DNA of 64,000 bases from DYRB01 sp963709645 (GTDB taxonomy: Bacteria; Pseudomonadota; Gammaproteobacteria; Chromatiales; Chromatiaceae), in NCBI GenBank assembly GCA_963709645.1, contig CAVPXP010000002.1:1-64000 (forward strand), in the 5' to 3' direction. Shown piece after piece: positions 34,850-44,716 of the stretch. Below the pieces are notes generated by a model that did no database searches, had not been told where the DNA came from, and saw nothing but the letters and a program-made list of their open reading frames with translations. The position numbers and the translations under genes were made by a program. Position 1 is the stretch's first letter. Every line of letters starts with the position of its first letter.

Positions 34850-35932
34850 GTGACCGATGCACTGATCGCCTACGCCCTGTTCCTCGCCAAGGCCGTGACC
34901 ATCGCCGCCCTGGTCGGCGCCGTGCTGGTTGCCGTGGTCCGTGCCCGCCGGGGATTGCAGGCGGCGGACGAGCATCTGGAGATTACCGACCTGAACGACA
35001 AGTACCGCGAGACCAGCCGTGCCCTCCAGCGCGCCACCCTCTCCGGCAGAGCCTTCCGCAAGGCCGTCCGTGCGGAGCGCAAGGAGGACAAGGCCCGAGA
35101 GAAGTCTGGCGGACGCCAGCGGCGGCGGGTCTTTGTGCTGGACTTCCGCGGTGACATCAAGGCGAGTGAGGTCTCAGCGCTCCGCGAATGCATCACCGCC
35201 GTCCTGCTGGTGGCTGGAGGCGACGGCAAGGCCAAGGACAACCCAGACCACGCAGCCCACGGAGCAGTTGCCGACGAGGGCAAGGAGGCCCAGGGGCGAG
35301 CAACGCCAGGACCCGTTGCCGAGGTCGTCCTCCGCCTGGACAACGCCGGTGGCCTTGTGGCCGAGCACGGCCTGGCCGCCTCCCAACTCGCCCGGTTGCG
35401 AGCCCGCAAGATCCCGCTGACGGTTACGGTGGACAAGGTCGCGGCCAGCGGCGGCTACCTCATGGCCTGTGTGGCGGACCGCATCCTGGCGGCCCCCTTC
35501 GCCGTGGTCGGCTCCATCGGGGTCGTGGCCCAGCTCCCCAACTTCCATCGGGTACTGGAGCGCCACGGGGTGGACTTCGAGCTGCACACCGCCGGGGAGT
35601 ACAAGCGCACGCTGACCCTCTTCGGTGAGAACACCGAGGCCGGCCGCGAGAAACTGCGCGAGCAGATCGAGGAGACCCACGGCCTGTTCAAGGACTACAT
35701 CGCCGAGTACCGACCGGGGCTGGATCTGACCCGGGCCGCCACCGGCGAGTACTGGCATGGGCGCCAAGCCCTAGACCTGGGCCTAGTCGATGCCATCCAG
35801 ACCAGCGACGACTACCTCCTGGAGCTCCATGCCCAGGCCGACCTGCTGCACCTCAAGTACGCGGGGCGCAAGCGGCCCATCGAGCGCCTGCTCGCGAGCA
35901 TCGGCGGGGCCGTGCAGCGCGCCCTGGGCTAA
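34850..35932 (+). CDS. sohB: Inner membrane peptidase SohB (S49 family)
   Basis: A 360-residue signal-peptide-peptidase-like protein. GTG 34850 lies 10 bases after CGGAGG. A transmembrane segment (AYALFLAKAVTIAALVGAVL) is followed by a basic coiled region (YRETSRALQRATLSGRAFRK) and the S49 domain: FVLDFRGDIKASEVSALREC, the catalytic Ser in VDKVAASGGYLMACVAD (about residue 199), APFAVVGSIGVVAQLPNFHR, and HTAGEYKRTLTLFGENTE with the catalytic Lys. Between the first beta strand and LRLDNAGGLVAEHGLAASQL lies a charged low-complexity insert of about 35 residues not typical of the family. Confidence 0.9.
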   Translation: MTDALIAYALFLAKAVTIAALVGAVLVAVVRARRGLQAADEHLEITDLNDKYRETSRALQRATLSGRAFRKAVRAERKEDKAREKSGGRQRRRVFVLDFRGDIKASEVSALRECITAVLLVAGGDGKAKDNPDHAAHGAVADEGKEAQGRATPGPVAEVVLRLDNAGGLVAEHGLAASQLARLRARKIPLTVTVDKVAASGGYLMACVADRILAAPFAVVGSIGVVAQLPNFHRVLERHGVDFELHTAGEYKRTLTLFGENTEAGREKLREQIEETHGLFKDYIAEYRPGLDLTRAATGEYWHGRQALDLGLVDAIQTSDDYLLELHAQADLLHLKYAGRKRPIERLLASIGGAVQRALG

Positions 35933-36086
35933 CAAGGCCGAGGCACCAGCCGGGACCCGGCGAAGGCCGCCGACTTCCTTGTCACCCCCACCTACCCGAG
36001 TCCAAAATGACACGCGCCCCTGCCGCTTCCACCGAGACAGCTGCTGAAATGCTTGATACCCAGGCCAGTGCCCCATCGCCCCCCCC

Positions 36087-37904
36087 ATGTGCGGCATAGC
36101 CGGCTTCATCCTGCGCGGAGGCGCGCGTCCGGACCGGGATGAGCTGAGCCGGATGGCGGATCGCCTGGCCCACAGGGGCCCGGACGATCGAGGCATCCAC
36201 TGCAACGGCCCGGTGGGATTGGCCCAGACCCGACTTTCCATCATCGGGCTCGCTACCGGGCACCAGCCCATGGTCTCCAGGGATGACCGCCTAGCCCTGG
36301 CCGCAAATGGCGAGGTCTACAACTATCTGGAGCTGAACGCGGCCCTGCGCGAGCTGGGATGCGAGCCTCAAACCGACTCCGACTCCGAGACCATCCTGCA
36401 TGCCTACGCCGTTCACGGGCTCAGATTTCTGAATGAGTTGCGGGGCATGTACGCCTTCGCCCTGTACGATGCCCAGGAAGGGCGGCTGATCCTGGGACGG
36501 GACCGTTTGGGCATCAAGCCCTTGTTCTATGTCCGGCTCCCGGACCGCGTCGCTTTCGCTTCGGAGATCAAGGCCCTCTTGCCTATTCTCCCGGGCCGCC
36601 CCGAGGTCGAGCCCGGGGCCCTCCGTCAGTTCCTGCAGAACCAGTTCGCCGGGGGCGAGGAGACAGTCATCGCCGGGGTCCGGCGCGTTCTGCCCGGAGA
36701 GGCCCTGGTGATCGACGCGGACCTGCGCGTCGAACGCCTCCGCTACTGGTCGGCACTGGAGGTGACGCCCCGCAGGCTGACCCTGGAAGAGGCCAGGGAG
36801 GAGCTGGACGGTCTCATGGATGCGTCCATGGTCGAGCACATGCGCTCGGACGTCCCCTTCGGACTCTTCCTCTCGGGGGGCGTGGACTCCGCCGTGCTGG
36901 CCGCCCTGCTTCACGCCCACGGCGCCGGACGCATCCGCAGCTGGTCCGTCGGCTACCTGGGGACGGACATGGCCGACGAGCTGGACGAAGCGGCGCGGGT
37001 GGCGGCACACTTCGGCCTCGACCACACCCCGCTGCGCCTGACCTTATCGCAGGTCTTCGGGCGCATCCCCTACAGCGTCTGGTGCGCCGACGAGCTGATG
37101 CGCGACTACGCCAGCCTGCCCACCTCCATCCTGGCACAGGCCGCGGGGGCCGAGGTCAAGGTGGTCTTCTCGGGAGAGGGCGGGGACGAGGCCTTTGCCG
37201 GTTATCGGCGCTACCACCCCCGCCCGGCGGAGCGTTGGCTCAAAGCAATGCTGCACCCTGGCAGCGGCGGTTTCCGCACCCGCGGACAGTGGCGGCGGCG
37301 CTGGGCGCGCCGCCTCTTCGGACCCGCCCTGCGCGGGGCCCCCGGGAGCGACAGCGCCCCCTTTCTGGCCGCCTGGCGGGCCACGCCCAAGGGCTGGCCG
37401 GATATGCAGCGGCGCCAATACACCGACGTCGCCACGGCCCTCCCGGACAACCTGCTGGTCAAGACCGACCGAATGCTCATGGGGTTCGGGGTGGAGGGAC
37501 GGGTCCCTTTCCTCGACCACCGCATTGTCGAGTTTGGACTGTCTCTCCCGGATGATCTCAAGGTCCGTCGCCACCAAGGCAAGTGGCTCCTCAAGCGCTG
37601 GGCCGAGCCGCTTCTGCCGCCGCGCCATCTGGAACGCCCCAAGCGCGGTTTCCACGTCCCCGCGGGGGACTGGCTCAAGGGCGAGGTGGCCGGGACACTG
37701 GGGCAGCGCCTGATGGCGAACCCAGGCATCCGGGACTGGTTCGATGTCGGCGCCATCCCGTCCCTGGTCGCCGCCCGCCAAGCCGGCAGGGGGGGCAGCC
37801 GGGAGCTCTTCGGGCTCATGCAGTTCGCCATTTGGCACCGGCTCTTCGTCGATGGGAGCGGGGCTACGCCAAGCCCAGATGAGAACCCGTTGGAATGGGT
37901 CTGA
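36087..37904 (+). CDS. asnB: Asparagine synthase-like amidotransferase at the head of the LPS cluster
   Basis: A 605-residue glutamine-hydrolysing enzyme of the AsnB type. The N-terminal nucleophile is Cys2 (MCGIAGFI), with RLAHRGPDDRG and ANGEVYNYLEL in the glutaminase domain. The synthetase domain has the ATP loop FGLFLSGGVDSAVLAALLHA and VVFSGEGGDEAFAGYRRYHP. Such enzymes either make asparagine or amidate carboxyl groups on sugars or peptides. Its position 77 bases before a run of glycosyltransferases favours amidation of a surface polysaccharide, but free asparagine synthesis cannot be excluded. Confidence 0.88.
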   Translation: MCGIAGFILRGGARPDRDELSRMADRLAHRGPDDRGIHCNGPVGLAQTRLSIIGLATGHQPMVSRDDRLALAANGEVYNYLELNAALRELGCEPQTDSDSETILHAYAVHGLRFLNELRGMYAFALYDAQEGRLILGRDRLGIKPLFYVRLPDRVAFASEIKALLPILPGRPEVEPGALRQFLQNQFAGGEETVIAGVRRVLPGEALVIDADLRVERLRYWSALEVTPRRLTLEEAREELDGLMDASMVEHMRSDVPFGLFLSGGVDSAVLAALLHAHGAGRIRSWSVGYLGTDMADELDEAARVAAHFGLDHTPLRLTLSQVFGRIPYSVWCADELMRDYASLPTSILAQAAGAEVKVVFSGEGGDEAFAGYRRYHPRPAERWLKAMLHPGSGGFRTRGQWRRRWARRLFGPALRGAPGSDSAPFLAAWRATPKGWPDMQRRQYTDVATALPDNLLVKTDRMLMGFGVEGRVPFLDHRIVEFGLSLPDDLKVRRHQGKWLLKRWAEPLLPPRHLERPKRGFHVPAGDWLKGEVAGTLGQRLMANPGIRDWFDVGAIPSLVAARQAGRGGSRELFGLMQFAIWHRLFVDGSGATPSPDENPLEWV

Positions 37905-37989
37905 GCCGCAAGTCAATCCGCACGCAGCTTCGACTCTGGATAGTTGCCGCTTGTCCATCGCGCACACTGACCACTGATCATTGGCCCGC

Positions 37990-39144
37990 GTGACGCACAC
38001 CAACCGCATCGCCTGCCTATTCTCCACCTCCGGCCACAGCGGGGTGGACCGGGCCGCCAAGCACCTGATCCCGGCACTGGCACGGCGGGGCTATCGGGTG
38101 GACCTCCTCAAGGTCCGCCGCCACGGACCCCATCTGGACGCGGATCTCGGGGAGACGCCGCCCGGGGTGCGGATCATCGACCTGGGGTCCCGGCACACCT
38201 ACGCCTGCCTGCCAACCATCGTCGCCTACCTGCGCCGGGAACTGCCGGCGGTGATGCTGTCGGACAAGGACCGGGTCAACCGAACGGCGCTCCTTGCGCG
38301 CGCCCTGGCGCGAGTTCCGACGCGGCTGGTCCTGTCCTCCGGGACGACCATCTCCGTGGATCTTGCCACCCGCGGCCCGCTGGAGCGCTGGATCCAGCGC
38401 AACTCCATGGGCCGGCTCTATCCCTTGGCAGATCGCGTCATCGTCACCAGTGCCGGGGTAGCCGACGATATGGCCGCCTACACCGGGCTGCCGCGGGGCC
38501 TGATCCGGGTGGTCCCCTCGCCGGTGGTCCCGGACTCGCTGTTCGATGCCGACCTTCCCCGGCCAGACCACCCCTGGCTCGGCGACCCGGACCGGCCCCT
38601 GATCCTCAGTGCCGGGGAGTTGTGCGCGCGCAAGGGCTTCGACACCCTGCTGCGCGCCTTCGCCCTGGTGCGGGCCCAGCGCCCCTGTCGCCTGCTGATC
38701 CTGGGCCGGGGTGGGGCACGGGAGGCCCTGCTGGCCCTGGCCAGGGAGCTTGGGGTGGCGGAGGACTTCGCCCTCCCGGGTTTCGTCCCCCAACCCTATG
38801 CCTGGATGGCCCACGCGGACCTATTCGGGTTCAGCTCGCACTGGGAGGGGCTCGGCTTCGTCCTCATCGAGGCGCTGGCGGTGGGCACCCCCGTGGTCGC
38901 CACGGACTGCCCCAGCGGCCCGAGCGAGATCCTGGACAGGGGACGCTTCGGCCGCTTGGTCCCGATGGGTGACCACCAGGCCATGGCAGAGGCCCTGACC
39001 GCGACCCTGGACGACCCGCTGCCGGCGGAGACCCTGCGCCAGGCGGCCCGACCCTACGGGATTGAGACCAGTACAGACGCCTATCTGGATGCATTCGGGC
39101 TCCCGCGGTGCGCCGGAGCCAGTTCGGGGTCGGGCGGGAAATGA
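37990..39144 (+). CDS. Glycosyltransferase family 4 protein
   Basis: A 384-residue GT-B glycosyltransferase. The N-terminal donor-independent domain begins RIACLFSTSGHSGVDRAAKH; the C-terminal domain has the typical GT4 run LILSAGELCARKGFDTLLRA, LLILGRGGAREALLALAREL, FALPGFVPQPYAWMAHADLF and the EX7E motif in HWEGLGFVLIEALAVGTPVV. GTG 37990 is taken as start; TTG 37981 is possible. It probably adds a sugar to the LPS core or outer chain. Confidence 0.87.
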   Translation: MTHTNRIACLFSTSGHSGVDRAAKHLIPALARRGYRVDLLKVRRHGPHLDADLGETPPGVRIIDLGSRHTYACLPTIVAYLRRELPAVMLSDKDRVNRTALLARALARVPTRLVLSSGTTISVDLATRGPLERWIQRNSMGRLYPLADRVIVTSAGVADDMAAYTGLPRGLIRVVPSPVVPDSLFDADLPRPDHPWLGDPDRPLILSAGELCARKGFDTLLRAFALVRAQRPCRLLILGRGGAREALLALARELGVAEDFALPGFVPQPYAWMAHADLFGFSSHWEGLGFVLIEALAVGTPVVATDCPSGPSEILDRGRFGRLVPMGDHQAMAEALTATLDDPLPAETLRQAARPYGIETSTDAYLDAFGLPRCAGASSGSGGK

Positions 39145-39234
39145 CGCAGGGAACCGGCGAGCCATTGTCCACGGGACGAGGAGACTCACCGCATCCGGCC
39201 GCCGGCGAGCGGGTGGCGAGATCACTCTGGCCCC

Positions 39235-40143
39235 ATGTTTACCATCTTCATCCCGACCTACAACCGGGCCTACTGCCTGCCCCGCGCACTGCAGAGCGTC
39301 GCAGACTCCGGCTGCCAGGACCTGGAGGTGGTCGTCATCGACGACGGATCCACCGACGATACCCGTACGATCGTCGCGGAGTGGCAAGGGCGCGCGCCCT
39401 TCCCGATTCACTATTGCTTTCAGGAGAACGCAGGCAAGGCCAACGCCCACAATCGGGCGGTCGCCGAAGCCCAAGGGTATTTCTTTCTCAACCTGGACTC
39501 CGACGACTCCCTGCTCCCGGGCGCGCTAAGCGCAGTGCTGGCGGAGTGGACCGCTATTCCGGAAGAGACGCGAGAGACCCTGTCCGGGATCGCCGGCCTG
39601 CTTCTGGAGGAAGACGGTTCGGTCTCCGGGACGCCCTACCCCGTGGACCGCGTGGATTCGGACTATCTGGCGATCCATTCGCTGGGCTATGTCCACGGCG
39701 ACAAGCGTGAGGCGACCCGCACCAGCGTCCTTCGCGAGTTCCCCTATCCCATCATTCCGGGCGAACGGCACGTCCGAGACAACCTGATCTTCCGCCGCAT
39801 CGCACATCGCTATAAGACCCGCTTCGTCAACCTGCCGCTCGTTGTGGGGCGCCGCGAGGCCGACGGCATCACGGCCAATATCCGCCGCTACCGGGCACAA
39901 AACCCCCAGGGGATGCGCCAGGCCTTTCTCGAAGAGGTCACCCTCCACGACGCCTACGCGAGCCCTGCGCAACTGCACCGCAACCACGTCCGCTACGTGC
40001 GCTTCTCGCTGCACAGCGGGGTCGGTTTGGTGCGCCAGGCCCGCGAGGTCAAGCATCGATGGAAATGGCTCGCCGCCTTGCCGGAGGGTTTAGGATCTTG
40101 GCTGGCGGACGGGGTTCGGCGCCTCGTCCGCCGCGAGGACTGA
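39235..40143 (+). CDS. Glycosyltransferase family 2 protein
   Basis: A 302-residue GT-A enzyme. FTIFIPTYNRAYCLPRALQS and VVVIDDGSTDDT give the nucleotide-binding start; the DXD-like motif is LNLDSDDSLLPGAL. ERHVRDNLIFRRIAHRYKTR fits the acceptor side. ATG 39235; 90 bases separate it from the GT4 gene upstream. Predicted cytoplasmic enzyme of the cluster with unknown sugar specificity. Confidence 0.87.
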   Translation: MFTIFIPTYNRAYCLPRALQSVADSGCQDLEVVVIDDGSTDDTRTIVAEWQGRAPFPIHYCFQENAGKANAHNRAVAEAQGYFFLNLDSDDSLLPGALSAVLAEWTAIPEETRETLSGIAGLLLEEDGSVSGTPYPVDRVDSDYLAIHSLGYVHGDKREATRTSVLREFPYPIIPGERHVRDNLIFRRIAHRYKTRFVNLPLVVGRREADGITANIRRYRAQNPQGMRQAFLEEVTLHDAYASPAQLHRNHVRYVRFSLHSGVGLVRQAREVKHRWKWLAALPEGLGSWLADGVRRLVRRED

Positions 40144-40255
40144 CCGTCCCCGCGGGACCGCATGCGATGTCACCCGACTTGAAGCATCATCTAGTGCCGC
40201 GCTGACCCATCGGCTGGAATATGCCGAGAAACCGATCGACCTTTGTCCACACACT

Positions 40256-41506
40256 TTGATTGCACCAGTGTTGAACAGCCTCTACCGCCCGGCATTTCTG
40301 CTGCATCCCAACTGGCTCGCGGCGGCCCTCTCCACCGTGGTATTCCTGCAGTTCGCCATGAACCGCGGCGGCAGCGACCAGGCGATTTGGGTCGCCGGCT
40401 TCTTTCTCGCCGTTCAGGCGATTGGCGGCACCCACCATCCGCCCTCACCGCCTCACCGGGCCCTATTTCTCCTAGGCGTCGCCGCATTCCTGCTGCTCCT
40501 GAGCTGGTCCTTCTGTCCTATCGACACGGATACGCATAGCAGCCTGCGCATTGTCAGATTTGCGATTCTGGTGTTGGCCGTGCATCATCTCGGCCACCGC
40601 GGCCCCGACAGGGGCTGGCTTTGGGTTGCCCTGCTCGCGTCAGGCATCGTCTTCTGGCAGCTGGCTGCACGCCATATTGCTGGGCATCCCTTCGGCACCT
40701 TCGACAATCCCCACTACCTGGCCTTTTTTTCATCGTTGCTATTGCCCGTTCTAGCCTTACTGACTGTCAGGCTCAGCCGACCGTATCGCTGGTTCATGGC
40801 TGCCATCCTATTGCTCAACTTCGATCCGATCATCAATATCCTCTGGGCCCCGACGATCCCGCTGTTGGCCAACGGGGCCGCACTGGCCGTAGTCATCTGG
40901 AGTATCGCCAGCCGCCGGGTCAGGTGGGGCCTTGCGATCAGTGTCACCGCGCTCGTCGCCGTACTGCTGTTCTTCATCTTGGAAAGACACCTTGTCCCTG
41001 TAGGCCCCGTCGTCCCCGGAGGGGACGAGCGTGTCCAGATCTGGACCGATACCCTGCGCATGATCTCGGACAACGACTGGCAGGCATGGCTGGTTGGGCA
41101 CGGCATCGGCAGCTTCCGCGAGCATTTCGCCAGCTATTCCGCGCCTGCCTATCGCAATTTCACCCTGCCGCATAATCACTTCCTGGAACTGCTGTATGAG
41201 AGCGGTTCGATCGGGCTGGGCCTGGTCATGGGCTTGCTCGGTTGCCTGGTCGTGCATTCTCTGCGCCTCGCGCGGACGTTGGAGCCCCTGGACCTGCGGC
41301 GGGTCGCCCAATGCAATCTGGCGGCCTTCTCAATCTGGTTCACGTTCAGCTTTCTGACATTCAGCGTCTATTCGCGTTACACCCTATATCCCTTGGGAAT
41401 TCTGGTCGGCGTACACCTCTTCCTTTCCGACAAGCTGGATGCACAACGGCTGGCTCAACCCCATAGCGGCTCGCTTGCCTCCAACCTTGACGCAGTCCCA
41501 GAGTGA
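40256..41506 (+). CDS. O-antigen ligase (WaaL/Wzy_C) family membrane protein
   Basis: A 416-residue protein with about ten to twelve hydrophobic segments. The large periplasmic loop has the Wzy_C hallmarks ERVQIWTDTLRMISDNDWQA, GHGIGSFREHFASYSAPAYR and the conserved His in LPHNHFLELLYESGSIGLGL. WaaL joins O-antigen to lipid A-core; polymerase Wzy is a related possibility. The start is uncertain (TTG 40256 or GTG 40268) and no clear ribosome-binding site is seen. It overlaps the next gene by four bases. Confidence 0.82.
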   Translation: MIAPVLNSLYRPAFLLHPNWLAAALSTVVFLQFAMNRGGSDQAIWVAGFFLAVQAIGGTHHPPSPPHRALFLLGVAAFLLLLSWSFCPIDTDTHSSLRIVRFAILVLAVHHLGHRGPDRGWLWVALLASGIVFWQLAARHIAGHPFGTFDNPHYLAFFSSLLLPVLALLTVRLSRPYRWFMAAILLLNFDPIINILWAPTIPLLANGAALAVVIWSIASRRVRWGLAISVTALVAVLLFFILERHLVPVGPVVPGGDERVQIWTDTLRMISDNDWQAWLVGHGIGSFREHFASYSAPAYRNFTLPHNHFLELLYESGSIGLGLVMGLLGCLVVHSLRLARTLEPLDLRRVAQCNLAAFSIWFTFSFLTFSVYSRYTLYPLGILVGVHLFLSDKLDAQRLAQPHSGSLASNLDAVPE

Positions 41507-42471
41507 TGGCATACGCGTCCGTCAGTATCGTGATACCGAATTTCAACGGCGAGCCCATTATCAGCCGCACGTTGGAAGCGGTTCGCGCCGCCAGCGGCGC
41601 CTATCCCGGCGAATGCGAGGTGGTGGTGGTGGATGACGCCTCCACCGACCGCAGCGTTGACCTGATACAGGAGCGCCATCCGGAGGTCACCCTGGTGCGG
41701 CATCCGGTAAACGCCGGCTTTGCTGATGCCGTGCACGGCGGGGTGGCTCATGCATCGGGCGAGGTACTGATTCTGCTCAACTCAGACGTCATGCCGGCCG
41801 CCGATTTCATCGCACCCCTCGTAGCGCCGTTGACGGACGAAAGAGTCTTCGCCACATCGCCGTTGGTCGTCGACCCGACGGGTAGACCCGCATTCGTTTC
41901 CTGGACGCGGTACAAGTTGGCCAGGGGCAAGCTCGAATCCTGTGAGTGGACCCTCGATAAGGTGCGCCGGTACAAAGCCGAGGGCCGACCACTGAATGGA
42001 CTCTATGCCTCCGGGGGCTCGATGGCCGTCCGGCGGGACCGCTTTCTGAAACTCGGCGGCTTCCTGGCAATCTACAAGCCCTTCTACAGCGAGGACACCG
42101 ACTTAGGTACCCGGGCCTGGATGTGCGGTTGGGCCACGCGATTCGTGCCTGAGAGCAGAGTCGTTCATGCCAGTGGCGCCACCATAAAGCGCCTTTTCCA
42201 AGCCCGCCACGTACGCACGACGAGAATCCGCAACCAATTGATCTATATGGCGTTGTATACAGCCCCATCGGACTTCCTTGTGACTCATCTGCCATGGATC
42301 CTGCTGCGCACCCTGACACGCCTGGCACGCCTGGACACCACGATGCTCCTGGGACTGGTCAAGGCGCTCGGCCTGCTGCGGGAGATCCAGGCCACTCGGT
42401 CGAAGATCCAGGCATCCCAGCCGTTCAAGACCCTCGATCAGGTACTGCAGGACGTGGCGGGGTGCCGATGA
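41503..42471 (+). CDS. Glycosyltransferase family 2 protein (rhamnosyltransferase-like)
   Basis: A GT-A enzyme of about 322 residues starting GTG 41503 or ATG 41506, overlapping the ligase gene. SIVIPNFNGEPIISRTLEAV, VVVVDDASTDRSVDLI and ILLNSDVMPAADFIAPLVAP are the catalytic-domain motifs; GLYASGGSMAVRRDRFLKLG and FYSEDTDLGTRAWMCGW match the acceptor region of rhamnosyltransferase-like GT2 proteins. The C-terminus includes hydrophobic stretches that may associate with the membrane. Confidence 0.87.
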   Translation: MMAYASVSIVIPNFNGEPIISRTLEAVRAASGAYPGECEVVVVDDASTDRSVDLIQERHPEVTLVRHPVNAGFADAVHGGVAHASGEVLILLNSDVMPAADFIAPLVAPLTDERVFATSPLVVDPTGRPAFVSWTRYKLARGKLESCEWTLDKVRRYKAEGRPLNGLYASGGSMAVRRDRFLKLGGFLAIYKPFYSEDTDLGTRAWMCGWATRFVPESRVVHASGATIKRLFQARHVRTTRIRNQLIYMALYTAPSDFLVTHLPWILLRTLTRLARLDTTMLLGLVKALGLLREIQATRSKIQASQPFKTLDQVLQDVAGCR

Positions 42472-43634
42472 CATCGGCACAGCCGAGGATCCTGATCGTC
42501 CGGCTGTCGGCCATCGGCGACATCGTTTTTGCCTCGCCCCTGATCACCGCCCTGCGCCGCGCCAAGCCTGGTGCCCACATCGCCTGGCTGGTGCAGCCCG
42601 AGTGCGCGCCCCTGCTGCGCCACCATCCGGACCTGGACGAGATCATCATCTGGCCCCACAAGGAATGGCGGGACCTGTGGCGGGAGCGACGCTTGGGGGA
42701 ATTGGCCAGCGCCGTCCGAACCTTTCGCAGGGATTTGACGAAACGAGGGTTCGACCTGGCCCTGGACGTGCAGGGGCTCCTCAAGAGCGGGGCTCTGACC
42801 TGGCTCTCCGGGGCCCGCGAGCGCGTCGGGCTTGGCTCCCGCGAAGGCAGCCAGTGGCTCATGACCCGCACGCTCCGCCGCGGCGGGGACCGGGATCGCA
42901 TCGGCTCAGAGTACCTCTACCTGGCCGAACAGCTGGAGTTACCCGTAGAACCCTTCGAAATGACCATCCACTGCGGCGCCGCGGAGGCGGGCCGCGCGCA
43001 AGACCTGATCCAGGCGCACGGCCTGGGAGCGGGCTACGCCGTGATCTGCCCCTTCACCACGCGCCCCCAAAAGCACTGGTTCGCGCCACGCTGGGCCGAC
43101 CTGGCGCAGCGCCTTAAGTCGGAGCTTGGCCTGCAGGCGGTCATGCTCGGAGGCCCGGCGGATCGTGCGGCTGCAGCGGAGATCGGCGCGGCTGCCGATG
43201 GCGGGGCAAACGCTGGCCTGGTGGATCTGGTCGGTGAGACCAGCCTGCTCGAGGCGGCTGCCCTCATCCTCCGCGCCGCCCTCGTGGTAGCGGTGGACAC
43301 GGGCCTCGGGCATATGGGCATCGCCTTCGCCCGGCCCAGCCTCCTCCTATTCGGCTCGACCTGCCCCTACCGCAACACCACCCGCGGCAACGCCCGGGTC
43401 CTGTACCACCAACTGCCTTGCTCCCCCTGCAAACGCCGCCCGACCTGCAACGGGGTCTTCACCTGTATGCGCCTGATCGAGGTGGACGAGGTCCTGACCG
43501 CGGCGCGTGCCGTCTTAGCGGCAGACAGGGAAATCCGACGTGCCGGAAGTACGCGTCCGGACTTGCTCCTGGATTCCGGACAGGTCCCGAATACCTATAG
43601 GCCAGGCGCAGTTTCCGACGAGGCCGCACCTTGA
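42468..43634 (+). CDS. Glycosyltransferase family 9 (lipopolysaccharide heptosyltransferase)
   Basis: A 388-residue GT9 enzyme: PRILIVRLSAIGDIVFASPL (WaaC/F/Q N-terminus), FDLALDVQGLLKSGALTWLS, the ADP-heptose-binding CPFTTRPQKHWFAPRWADLA and VVAVDTGLGHMGIAFARPSL LLFGSTCP. The pattern is closest to WaaC (heptosyltransferase I), which adds the first heptose to Kdo. ATG 42468 overlaps the stop upstream; its own stop overlaps the TTG start of the next gene. Confidence 0.88.
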   Translation: MTSAQPRILIVRLSAIGDIVFASPLITALRRAKPGAHIAWLVQPECAPLLRHHPDLDEIIIWPHKEWRDLWRERRLGELASAVRTFRRDLTKRGFDLALDVQGLLKSGALTWLSGARERVGLGSREGSQWLMTRTLRRGGDRDRIGSEYLYLAEQLELPVEPFEMTIHCGAAEAGRAQDLIQAHGLGAGYAVICPFTTRPQKHWFAPRWADLAQRLKSELGLQAVMLGGPADRAAAAEIGAAADGGANAGLVDLVGETSLLEAAALILRAALVVAVDTGLGHMGIAFARPSLLLFGSTCPYRNTTRGNARVLYHQLPCSPCKRRPTCNGVFTCMRLIEVDEVLTAARAVLAADREIRRAGSTRPDLLLDSGQVPNTYRPGAVSDEAAP

Positions 43635-44716
43635 GGGTCCTGCACGTCGAGGGCGGCAGCCGCCTCTATGGCGGGGCGCAGCAGGTCCTGTACCTGCTGG
43701 AGGGGTTGGCAGCGCGGGGGCACGCCAACCTCCTCGCCTGCCCGGCCGGGTGTGACCTGGCCCGTGCAGCGGCCCCCTTCGCGCAAGTGCACGGGCTGAC
43801 CATGCGTGGGGACGCCGACGTCGGGATGGCTTGGCGCCTGGGCCGCTTGATCCGAGCCGCCCAGCCCGACCTGATTCACCTGCACAGCCGCATCGGGGCG
43901 GACGTGATGGGCGGTATTGCCGCCCGCCTGACCGGGACTCGGGTCGTGCACACCCGGCGGGTGGACAATCCGGAGCCGCGCTGGCTGGTGAAACTCAAGT
44001 ACCGACTCCACGAGCGGGTCATTGCCATCTCAGAGGGGATCGGCCGAGTTCTGCTCGCCGAGGGACTGCCCGCGGCCAAGCTCCGCGTGGTACGCAGCGC
44101 CGTGGACTGGGAGCGATTCCAGCGGCCCTGCGACCGCCGCGCGCCAGCAGCCTTCGGGGTGCCCGGGCACGCCCTCTTGGTGGGCGTCGTAGCCCAGCTG
44201 ATCCCGCGCAAGGGGCACCGCTTTCTGCTCCAGGCCCTGCCGCCCCTGGCTGCGTCGAACCCGGCGCTGCACGTCCTGTTCTTCGGACAGGGCCCCACGG
44301 AGGCCGAGCTGCGCGCCCAGATCGCAGCCCTGGGGCTGGCCGGGCGGGTCCATCTCGCCGGCTTTCGGGACGACCTCGACAGCCTGCTCCCCTGCCTGGA
44401 CCTGCTGGTGCACCCGGCCACCAGGGAGGGCCTGGGGGTCTCCTTGTTGCAGGCATCCAGTGCCGGGGTGCCGATCCTCGCGAGTGCGGCCGGCGGCATA
44501 CCCGAGGCCGTGCGCGACGGGGTCAATGGCCTGCTGGTCCCGCCCGGGGACGTGGTCGCCCTGGGGACTGTCCTGACCCAACTGCTGGGGGATACTGCCC
44601 TTCGCCGCCGCCTGGGCGAGGGCGGGCGGGAGCTGATGCGTCGCGAGTTTTCCATCGACGCCATGGTGGAGGGAAACCTGTCGGTCTACCGCGAGCTATT
44701 GGGGACGCCGCTGTGA
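43631..44716 (+). CDS. Glycosyltransferase family 4 protein
   Basis: A 361-residue GT-B enzyme from TTG 43631. MRVLHVEGGSRLYGGAQQVL at the N-terminus, then LVGVVAQLIPRKGHRFLLQA, HVLFFGQGPTEAELRAQIAA and the donor-binding HPATREGLGVSLLQASSAGV (EX7E-like), ending in VRDGVNGLLVPPGD. Four-base overlaps at both ends tie it into the cluster transcript. Likely an LPS core sugar transferase. Confidence 0.87.
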   Translation: MRVLHVEGGSRLYGGAQQVLYLLEGLAARGHANLLACPAGCDLARAAAPFAQVHGLTMRGDADVGMAWRLGRLIRAAQPDLIHLHSRIGADVMGGIAARLTGTRVVHTRRVDNPEPRWLVKLKYRLHERVIAISEGIGRVLLAEGLPAAKLRVVRSAVDWERFQRPCDRRAPAAFGVPGHALLVGVVAQLIPRKGHRFLLQALPPLAASNPALHVLFFGQGPTEAELRAQIAALGLAGRVHLAGFRDDLDSLLPCLDLLVHPATREGLGVSLLQASSAGVPILASAAGGIPEAVRDGVNGLLVPPGDVVALGTVLTQLLGDTALRRRLGEGGRELMRREFSIDAMVEGNLSVYRELLGTPL

